Shown here piece after piece: positions 59,001 through 64,000 of a DNA stretch of 64,000 bases. The notes under the pieces are model-generated. The model worked only from the letters and a program-made list of their open reading frames with translations, was not told the origin of the DNA and did no database searches. Positions within the stretch are counted from its first letter, which is position 1. Every line of letters begins with the position of its first letter. Both the position numbers and the translations under genes were made by a program. Location: contig CABQKA010000002.1 in NCBI GenBank assembly GCA_902464615.1, forward strand, positions 62,001 to 126,000, in the 5' to 3' direction. This DNA is from an uncultured Prevotella sp. (lineage in GTDB: Bacteria > Bacteroidota > Bacteroidia > Bacteroidales > Bacteroidaceae).

Positions 59001-61628
59001 GGCATATACCGCCAGTACCCCGTGGCTTACTGGCAGGGCGACCGCGCCGACTACCTGTCGCTCTCGGGCACCGTGCTCGTCAGGATGCGCCAGGTGCAGC
59101 CGCTCGACTTCACGGATTGGGCCGCAGGAATCTTCTCCTACGGCCGCCGGGCCTTCGCCGAAGACATGCTGCAGGAGACCATGACGCTTTCCTGCGTAGA
59201 CGAGATTGCAGCGGACCAGGCCTACGAGAACCGCTCCCTGGCACCGCGGATGATGGCCAAGTCCACAGCAAACGTTCCCGCAGCCGGCATGGCAGGAGCG
59301 TCAGTCCCCGCCGCCCAGATGCGTACGAACTTTGCCGAGACGGCCTATTTCCATCCCTCCTTGCACACGGATTCCACCGGCACGGTGGGCATCTCGTTCA
59401 CACTGCCGGAGAGCCTGACGTCATGGAACTTTTCCGCCCTGGCCCATTCCGTAGAGATGGACTACGGCGGCCTGGACACGACGGTCGTTGCCCGTAAGGA
59501 TTTCATGGTCCAGGCAGCGCTGCCGCGCTTTGTCCGCGAGGGCGACCGCACGGTCCTGTCCGCCACGTTGCGCAACCTGTTGCCGGAGACCGTCGATGCC
59601 ACGGTGCGCTTCGAACTCGTTGACGCGGAGACCGGCCGCCAGGTGGCCGAGGGGCGCGAACAGGTGCGCCTGGCCGCCGACAGCGCTTGCGTCGTAGGCT
59701 TCCCCTTCGAGGCGGAACAGGGCGACGCCGTGCTCGTCTGCCGCTTTATGGCGGAGGGCGGCGGCTTCAGCGACGGCGAAGAACATTATTTGCCCGTCCT
59801 CTCGGACCGCGTGAACGTGACGCGCACCTTACCCTTCTCGCTGACGGAAGCAGGCCCGGTATCCTTGCGCCTTGACACGTTGTGGACATCCCCGGAGGCC
59901 AGTCAACGCCGCCTGACGGTGGAGATTTCCTCGCAGCCGGCGTGGTACGCAGTAGCGGCCTTGCCCGTGCTGGCCAACGCGCAGTGTCGCAATGCCGAGC
60001 AATGGGCCGTTCGCTATTATGCCCTGAAGTTAGGGGCATATGTGGCGCAGCGTAATCCACAGATTCGCGCGGCCGTCGACACGGTTCCGTCCGAACGGTC
60101 CGGCAATTCCTCCGCAGAAGCCCCGGCCGACGGCCTTGCCCGTTTCTTGTCGGCACAATCCGGTTGGGCCGAGGAGACGCCCTGGCTGGCCGAGGCCGCC
60201 GCGGAAGCGCAGCGTGCGGCCGCCCTCCGCTCGCTCTTCGACCCGGCAGTATCCGCCGCGAAAGAATACACGGCGCTCGACAAGCTGCGCGCCATGCAAC
60301 GGCCAGACGGCTCGTGGAGCTGGTATGAAGGCATGGCCGGCAATGTCGACATCACGACCCAGGTAGCCGTGCTCCTGGCGCGTGTCGCAGCTTTCACAGG
60401 CGACAAGACAGCCGACGGCGTCCTGCAGCGCGCCTTCGCTTTCCTGCAGCGCCACGCCGCTTCCGAAGTGGCACGCATGCGCGAGGCTGAGCGCCGCGAC
60501 GGCCTGAAGCCCCAACTTTCCGTTACGCTGCTGCGCTATCTCTACGCGCGTGCCCTGGCCGGCCTTTCGCCCGACGGCGACGCGCGCTACCTGCTCGACC
60601 TGGCCGAGCGGCAAGTGCCCGCGATGAATCTTCGCGACAAAGCGGAGGCTGTGCTCGTCCTGGCCAAGGCAGGGCGACGGGAGACGGCCCGCACGCAACT
60701 GCAAAGCCTGCTGGAGTACACGGTAGAGGCTCCCGGCCGCGGGCGTTATTTCGATACGGCGCGTGCCCCGCTCTCGCGCGAGTCTTACCGCATTCCCACG
60801 CAGACGGCGGCTATCGAGGCACTGCTTTGCCTCTATACTGCCGGCAACGCCCGCGTCCAGTCGATGCGTCTCTGGCTGATGCAGGCCAAGCGGACACAGG
60901 CCTGGGAGACGGGCCGCGCCACGGCCGACGCCGTCTACGCCCTGCTGGCCTCTTCGCCTCTGGACAGCCGCCTGGCCTATCTGGACGCGCAGCCGCCCGT
61001 CTACTATACCCTCAGTAAGGGCCGCCGCACGGTGGGGCTCAACGCGCCCTCCACGGTGCAGGCCCCCGGCACCGTGGGATACACGCACGACAGCTACACC
61101 GAAGCGCCGGCCGTGGAGGCTACGGAAATCACGTTGCGCAAGGCGCACGAAGGCCTTTCCTGGGGCGCTGTCTATGCCAACTTCAACGTGCCGGCTTCGG
61201 CCGTTGCGACGGAGGGCCGCGGCCTGTTGCTGGCGCGCCGCCTTGAAGTGAAGCGCGGCGCGGCGTGGAGACCCCTGGCCGAGGGCGAAGCGGTGGCCCG
61301 CGGGGAGCGCGTGCGGCAGGTATTCACCATCCGTGCCGACGCCGACTACGACTTTGTCGTTCTCCGCTCGGCGCGCCCGGCGGGCTGGGAACCAGCGCGT
61401 GCCCTTTCGGGCTACATGTGGCAGGACGGCATGGGCTGTTACCGCGCCGTGCGCGAGGTTTCTACGGAATATTTCTTCGAGCACATGGCCAAGGGCGAGC
61501 ACGTATTTACCGAAGAGTCCGTAGCCACGCGCGCCGGCGTCTACCAAGGCGGCGTTTCCGAAGTGCGTTGTGTCTATGCTCCCGAGTTCGGCGGGCAGAC
61601 CGGCACGTTCCGTACCACGGTGCGCTGA
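56037..61628 (+). CDS. Alpha-2-macroglobulin-like secreted protein without a canonical thioester motif
   Basis: A 1863-aa protein with signal peptide (MKKFLILLLAAMGVAGSVRS). It has a helical N-terminal region to about residue 300, then MG-type beta domains. These include the MG2 hallmark VFTDRAIYRPGQTVHVG (near 515) and FRVEEYKRPTFTAEAEPV. The A2M core follows (EDMLQETMTLS, TAYFHPSLHTDSTGTVGISFTLPESLTSWNFSALAHS) and a TED-like helical toroid (about 1310-1580, DGSWSWYEGM). The thioester motif of active members (C-x-E-Q) is here C1317-R-N-A-E1321-Q1322: the cysteine is two residues too far upstream, and the proper position is Asn. The signal peptide has no lipobox cysteine. Bacterial A2Ms are thought to trap proteases in the periplasm. 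This one may work without covalent capture. Confidence 0.88.
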   Translation: MKKFLILLLAAMGVAGSVRSQSYSQLWKQADEAVKEDLPQTALAAVRQVCRKALAEGDDAQLLRAALAAQQLQASVAPDSGRAVLARMEAALSREQQPVVRALWHGALGRLALSAADYSDTAAVRRACAHLAASLADLPALGQARAADFVPLFREGADSRYFGGDVLHVLWRSASGSRQLPDTLRTSLSGAVARYYDGAGLRAAALLVRLDSVAALPPASGPLERQPAYVALERLVRAYRDVPANVETYIALTERSGYGRETERDDSIRLAAAREGLELYGKERRADELRNFVARAEQPSLRLMGGVPACYPGMPVRLRMEGRNVRRAQVRFSRLDLSAAGMDRRVGGWDWKELRRHRTGGVQTVTHEFAAASAYRWQSDSIDWTPGAPGVYLCELVADGTPLDHRLVHVTRLLPLQLAQPDGVTRLVVVDARSGQPVAGGKVLVLDAKGRQQAAYVLDGTGTKALRRDDAGRSLSYYITVPGDEAAPAFRLAGAGIVTPRGGDAREAAPERRLEVFTDRAIYRPGQTVHVGTVAYERRGDSFRAVPDFQGWVKLLDTNRRVVDSVRLEADAFGAAGGTLRLPEAIGLPGQFVARCEWDGHVGQTTFRVEEYKRPTFTAEAEPVRTAYSLGDTVRVWGRVRTYTDVPVEGATVRWQVTRRAWYALNTYVAPVSGTTRTDADGRFSVPVPLAYESGELTLRPYNRYSYVLTFDVTAEDGETASGSYTLMAATKPSWLESTWPVYVCREQLPEVQVWQRNAQGENVAAEGRYELRQGGRVVGEGPFRTGRPFVPHVLSGLPSGEYQLISRLLPSDSAQAAPDTARLYLFSENDTHPVSKVPCWTDVRYSAGRDTARVLIGSSCDSVLLFYDLFRSDRLLESRRVAFSDSLLRFDLAWRPEYGDCARATFAFVKDGQTYRFEAAVERPAPDKRLQLSWSTFRSRLVPGQAEEWRLRVTYPDGRPARASVMARLYDASLDALASNPWQFGGLGIYRQYPVAYWQGDRADYLSLSGTVLVRMRQVQPLDFTDWAAGIFSYGRRAFAEDMLQETMTLSCVDEIAADQAYENRSLAPRMMAKSTANVPAAGMAGASVPAAQMRTNFAETAYFHPSLHTDSTGTVGISFTLPESLTSWNFSALAHSVEMDYGGLDTTVVARKDFMVQAALPRFVREGDRTVLSATLRNLLPETVDATVRFELVDAETGRQVAEGREQVRLAADSACVVGFPFEAEQGDAVLVCRFMAEGGGFSDGEEHYLPVLSDRVNVTRTLPFSLTEAGPVSLRLDTLWTSPEASQRRLTVEISSQPAWYAVAALPVLANAQCRNAEQWAVRYYALKLGAYVAQRNPQIRAAVDTVPSERSGNSSAEAPADGLARFLSAQSGWAEETPWLAEAAAEAQRAAALRSLFDPAVSAAKEYTALDKLRAMQRPDGSWSWYEGMAGNVDITTQVAVLLARVAAFTGDKTADGVLQRAFAFLQRHAASEVARMREAERRDGLKPQLSVTLLRYLYARALAGLSPDGDARYLLDLAERQVPAMNLRDKAEAVLVLAKAGRRETARTQLQSLLEYTVEAPGRGRYFDTARAPLSRESYRIPTQTAAIEALLCLYTAGNARVQSMRLWLMQAKRTQAWETGRATADAVYALLASSPLDSRLAYLDAQPPVYYTLSKGRRTVGLNAPSTVQAPGTVGYTHDSYTEAPAVEATEITLRKAHEGLSWGAVYANFNVPASAVATEGRGLLLARRLEVKRGAAWRPLAEGEAVARGERVRQVFTIRADADYDFVVLRSARPAGWEPARALSGYMWQDGMGCYRAVREVSTEYFFEHMAKGEHVFTEESVATRAGVYQGGVSEVRCVYAPEFGGQTGTFRTTVR

Positions 61629-61661
61629 CGCTCCCGCCGCGTTTTTGCGGATATATAATAG

Positions 61662-61704
61662 ACCCCGCCCCTCGTTGTCCTCATGGACAGCCGAGGGGCG
61701 GGGT
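61662..61704. terminator. Bidirectional hairpin between the A2M-like and TatD-like genes
   Basis: A 13-bp perfect stem (61662-61674 with 61692-61704) has an inner 5-bp stem and a TCAT loop. On the plus strand it is followed by TGTTT. Its central part contains the stop codon of the minus-strand gene at 61681. Confidence 0.75.
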
Positions 61705-62250
61705 TGTTTCGTCGTCGGTCTCTCGGTGCCGGCGTCCGGGCGGTGTCAGGGCGAGGCTTTCCCCGTTGAATTTCCGCCCGAAGCTCAGGTCCATGCCGGC
61801 GTCGAGCAGCTGGCGGGCCAGGGCCGGTTTGCCGCGGAATCCGTGGACCGTCCAGCGCGTCGTGGGCCGCCATTGCTTGTGCAGGGCCAGCAGGATGTCG
61901 AACGCCCGCACGCAGTGGATGGTGACCGGGAGGCGGTAGCGTTCGGCAGCCTCTACCTGCCGCCGCAACCATTCGGTCTGCCGGGCCGTTTCCGCGCCTC
62001 TCAGGCGGTCTATGCCGCATTCCCCTACCGCCACTATCTGCGGGTGCGGCAACAGCCGCTCCAGGCCGGCAAATGCGGCTTGGGCGGTGGCCTCGTCGGC
62101 CGTCCACCAGGGATGGACGCCGGCGGAGTAGAAGCCGCCCGGCAACGGGCGGAATTTCTCCGGCTCCAGAAGCCAGGACAAGGGCAGGTTGACGATGGCC
62201 GTTCCCGGCGGGGCGGAAAGGTCGTGCGTGTGGAAATCCAGTTCGGGCAT
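61681..62250 (-). CDS. TatD-family metal-dependent hydrolase with shortened C-terminus
   Basis: A 189-aa TatD-like TIM-barrel hydrolase. Metal ligands visible are HTH at the N-terminus (ELDFHTHD), Glu in AVGECGID, His in PVTIHCVRAFD and His in TVHGFRGKP. ETD appears near the end (RRHRETDDE), where family members have their last ligand. After ETDDE only a few residues (TTPPLGCP) follow, encoded by the terminator hairpin. The roughly 30-40 residues expected after the ETD motif are missing, so it may be truncated. The start ATG 62250 puts HTH at residues 6-8, as in relatives; another ATG lies at 62292. TatD proteins are DNases or related phosphoesterases. Confidence 0.8.
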   Translation of the reverse strand: MPELDFHTHDLSAPPGTAIVNLPLSWLLEPEKFRPLPGGFYSAGVHPWWTADEATAQAAFAGLERLLPHPQIVAVGECGIDRLRGAETARQTEWLRRQVEAAERYRLPVTIHCVRAFDILLALHKQWRPTTRWTVHGFRGKPALARQLLDAGMDLSFGRKFNGESLALTPPGRRHRETDDETTPPLGCP

Positions 62251-62348
62251 GGCGGAAAAGTTGGGGGAAGAGTGGAAGACGGTGCGGGGCATATTCCCGC
62301 CCGTGGCGGCCCCGGGCTGAAGGAGAGCGGGCCAGGCTTTGGAAAAAC

Positions 62349-62405
62349 GGGGCTAAGGCCCGCAGGCACGGGGCTAAGGGAAGGAAACACGGGGCTAAGG
62401 CCCGC
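62349..62405. repeat. Phased 21-bp core array, copy 11
   Basis: Three same-direction CTAAG cores start at 62353, 62374 and 62395, each preceded by GGGG, in the gap between yidD and the TatD-like gene. Confidence 0.88.
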
Positions 62406-62450
62406 AGACGGAAAGACTGCCGGCGGCGGCCGGCCGGGCCTCCTTGCCGC

Positions 62451-62675
62451 TCAGGGCACGGGGTCGTAGCCGCTGCCGCCCCAGGGATGGCAGCGCAGGA
62501 TGCGCCTCACGGCCAGGTAAAGGCCTTTCACCGGTCCGTGCTTACGCAGCGCTTCGACGGCATACTGCGAGCAAGTGGGCGTGAAGCGGCACGAGGGCGG
62601 TTTCAGCGGCGAGATGTAGCGTTGGTAGAAGCGGATGGGCGCAATGAGCAGGAGGGTCAGCCAGCGGCGTATCAT
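62451..62675 (-). CDS. yidD: Membrane protein insertion efficiency factor YidD
   Basis: A 74-aa protein of the YidD (haemolytic domain) family. It shows PIRFYQRYISPLKPPSCRF, the CRFTPTCSQYAVEAL cysteine motif, and CHPWGGSGYDPVP at the C-terminus. It is thought to aid membrane protein insertion by YidC. Its start codon overlaps the rnpA stop by 4 bp (ATGA), the classical rnpA-yidD arrangement. Confidence 0.96.
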   Translation of the reverse strand: MIRRWLTLLLIAPIRFYQRYISPLKPPSCRFTPTCSQYAVEALRKHGPVKGLYLAVRRILRCHPWGGSGYDPVP

Positions 62676-63082
62676 GGTTCGGAACGGGAAAGTTGCGCCG
62701 CCTGCACTTTCTCCGCCGCGAGCTGCAGGAGGCGTATGACGCTCGCGTGGACTGCGGCCGAAGGCATGGGCCTGTCGGCCAGCCAGATGAAGCCCAGCAT
62801 GAGTCCCGTTCCCTCCGGGAGGACGGCCTGCAGCGTCTCCTTGTTGAGGCGGTAGGCCTCGCGGAGCTGACGCTTGGCGCGGTTGCGGTCTACGGCGCGG
62901 TGCAGGTGGCGTTTGCCCACGCTGATGAGCACGCGCACGGCCGGCCCGCAGGCGTGGGGCACCGGGCGGTAGGTGAGGCGCACGGGGTAGGCGGTGATGG
63001 CGCGGCTGCCCGCCGAGAAGAGGGCTTCGATGTCGCGTTTCAGACAGAGATGTTCGGCTTTGGGAAAGGCGTGCGGGCGCAT
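62672..63082 (-). CDS. rnpA: Ribonuclease P protein component
   Basis: RnpA is the protein cofactor of RNase P, which matures the 5' ends of tRNAs. The 136-aa protein starts at ATG 63082 (MRPHAFPKAEHLCLKRDIEALF), with the family start F-x-K-x-x-R/L-x-x-x-x-D-x-x-x-L-F. The core RNR-type motif is GKRHLHRAVDRNRAKRQLREAYR (about residues 68-90; quoted in part as RAVDRNRAKRQLRE). An upstream extension of the open frame overlaps the hemD terminator and is not coding. yidD overlaps its 3' end. Confidence 0.94.
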   Translation of the reverse strand: MRPHAFPKAEHLCLKRDIEALFSAGSRAITAYPVRLTYRPVPHACGPAVRVLISVGKRHLHRAVDRNRAKRQLREAYRLNKETLQAVLPEGTGLMLGFIWLADRPMPSAAVHASVIRLLQLAAEKVQAAQLSRSEP

Positions 63083-63113
63083 GTGGGGAACGGGTTGTAG
63101 ATGGGATGTCGGG

Positions 63114-63181
63114 AAAAATGAACCGTCTCCCGCGCGGAAAGTGGCCGGTGGCCGGTCACGGTGTTCCGCGCGGGAGACGGT
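63114..63181 (-). terminator. Terminator of hemD (minus strand)
   Basis: A perfect 18-bp stem (63122-63139 with 63164-63181) contains an inner GGCCGGTGGCCGG-type loop. On the minus strand it is followed by five T (63114-63118). It separates hemD from rnpA. Confidence 0.88.
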
Positions 63182-63218
63182 GAAGGTATGGTCCGCCGTG
63201 CGGCGGGGCAAGGCCCGG

Positions 63219-63959
63219 TCAGGGCTTTTCATCCAGATAGAGGCTGAGCGAGGCCGGCATGGAGGGCGCCTTTTCCGTGGGGGCTTCGAGGTCGAGCGTC
63301 AGTCCGGCTTCTTCGATGGCCTTGGCCGTGGCTTTGCCGAAGCAGCCCAGCTTGATGCCCCTGTCCTTGAAGTCGGGCACGGCCTTGAGCAGCGACTCGA
63401 CGCCTGCGGGCGTGAAGAGGATGACCATGTCGAAGTCGAAGGCCTGGCCTTCGGGAAGCGGGTTGCTCAAGGTGCGGTACATCACGCACTCCGTGTGCTT
63501 GAGCTTCTTGGCTTCGAGCATCTGGTGCAGCTCGTCGCTGTGTACGTCGCTTTGGGGAATGAGGTATTTTTCCACTTTGTGCTTCGCCATGAGCTGTATC
63601 AGGTCGGGCAACTTGCCGCTTTCGGGATAGAAGGCCTTGCGCTTGCGGTACTGGATGTACTTTTGCATGTAGAGGGATACGGCCTCTGAGATGCTGAAGT
63701 ATTTCATGTCCTCGGGCACGGCGACGCGCAAATCCTTGCACAGCGTGAAAAAGTGGTCAATGGCATGGCGTGAGTTGAAGACTATGGCCGTGTGGTCGAG
63801 AATCTGGACCTTTTGTTGCCGGAACTCGCGGGCGGTGAGGCTTTCTATTTTGATGAGCGGGTGGAATACGAGTTCGACGTTGTGTTTGCGTGCTATCTCA
63901 TAATAGGGAGACTTCTCGGAAGCAGGCTGCGGCTGCGAGACAAGAATCTTCTTAACCAT
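63219..63959 (-). CDS. hemD: Uroporphyrinogen-III synthase
   Basis: HemD cyclises hydroxymethylbilane to uroporphyrinogen III in heme and corrin synthesis. The 246-aa protein has the two-lobed low-similarity HemD pattern. Features are an N-terminal KKILVSQPQPASEKSPYYEIARKHN (quoted in part), TAIVFNSRHAIDHFF, a middle linker, and FDMVILFTPAGVESLL followed by LGCFGKATAKAIEEAGL. These match the conserved 'F-T-S-x-x-G/A-V' and 'G-x-x-T-A-x-x-A' boxes. Identification is helped by its place upstream of rnpA-yidD, an order I recall in Bacteroidales. The 41 bp left of the window upstream contain no further feature. Confidence 0.85.
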   Translation of the reverse strand: MVKKILVSQPQPASEKSPYYEIARKHNVELVFHPLIKIESLTAREFRQQKVQILDHTAIVFNSRHAIDHFFTLCKDLRVAVPEDMKYFSISEAVSLYMQKYIQYRKRKAFYPESGKLPDLIQLMAKHKVEKYLIPQSDVHSDELHQMLEAKKLKHTECVMYRTLSNPLPEGQAFDFDMVILFTPAGVESLLKAVPDFKDRGIKLGCFGKATAKAIEEAGLTLDLEAPTEKAPSMPASLSLYLDEKP

Positions 63960-64000
63960 GAATACCTACGATTTCTTACGGGTTTGATGTCAGATAAAAT

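Noticed and set aside
63083..63232. 50-residue N-terminal extension of RnpA
   Set aside because: It crosses the 18-bp hemD terminator hairpin and the end of hemD. The family start is at 63082.
1..64000. tRNA, rRNA, insertion sequences or prophage
   Set aside because: I scanned for T-loop patterns (GTTCGAnTC and complement), transposase-like frames and terminal repeats, and found nothing that I could support.

Overview
This is a GC-rich chromosomal segment of a Bacteroidota bacterium, most likely of the order Bacteroidales. The evidence is the gene content (fused SpmA-SpmB protein, DUF2851, WbqC-like protein, YfhO, FloA, two tandem S26 proteins, secreted sialidases), the conserved mnmG-apt-uvrC-dtd-mazG-deoC order, and many copies of the Bacteroides-type -7 promoter box TAnnTTTG upstream of genes. 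There is no rRNA, tRNA, CRISPR array, prophage or insertion sequence that I can recognise. Most of the window is housekeeping DNA.

Layout. 1-9550, plus strand except ribD: SLC13-type permease (cut by the left edge), ribD, prmC, ahcY, a large YfhO membrane protein, ychF and lgt. 9685-25671, all minus strand: a secreted glycan-trimming group (multidomain sialidase, then beta-galactosidase and a second, compact sialidase) interleaved with floA, a threonine-aldolase-like enzyme, a YifB/ComM ATPase, a TlpA-like lipoprotein without CXXC and a TPR lipoprotein. 26097-32506: an A-type flavoprotein (plus), then a secreted protein of unknown function and polA (minus). 32594-33571: polyprenyl diphosphate synthase. 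34052-43346, minus strand: deoC, mazG-like, dtd, uvrC, apt, mnmG, dprA, thioesterase, DUF2851. 43925-46490, plus: DEAD-box helicase with a DbpA-type tail and a small outer-membrane barrel, followed by a candidate small RNA with its own promoter and terminator. 46917-54486, minus: wbqC-like, two S26 signal peptidases, dapB, SIMPL protein, tyrS, ybeY, ruvB. 54596-61628, plus: SpmA/SpmB fusion and a giant alpha-2-macroglobulin-like protein. 61681-63959, minus: tatD-like, yidD, rnpA, hemD.

The most distinctive non-gene signal is a dispersed repeat family. In eleven places, ten of them intergenic, short cores (CTTAG, CTAAG, or the variants ATAGG/CCTAT) recur with an exact 21-bp start-to-start spacing, usually three cores per site, flanked by GGGG/CCCC. 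The spacing equals two helical turns and seven codons. Several copies can fold into long hairpins, at least one followed by a T-run like an intrinsic terminator. One copy lies in frame in the signal-peptide coding region of a secreted protein.

Two identical parS-like 16-mers (in polA and just downstream of mnmG) suggest that this region lies in the ParB-binding, origin-proximal part of the chromosome. Several proteins look like family members that lost catalytic residues: the second S26 peptidase, the TlpA-like lipoprotein and the alpha-2-macroglobulin.

All calls come from reading sequence and translations by eye. No database search, structure prediction or skew calculation was done.
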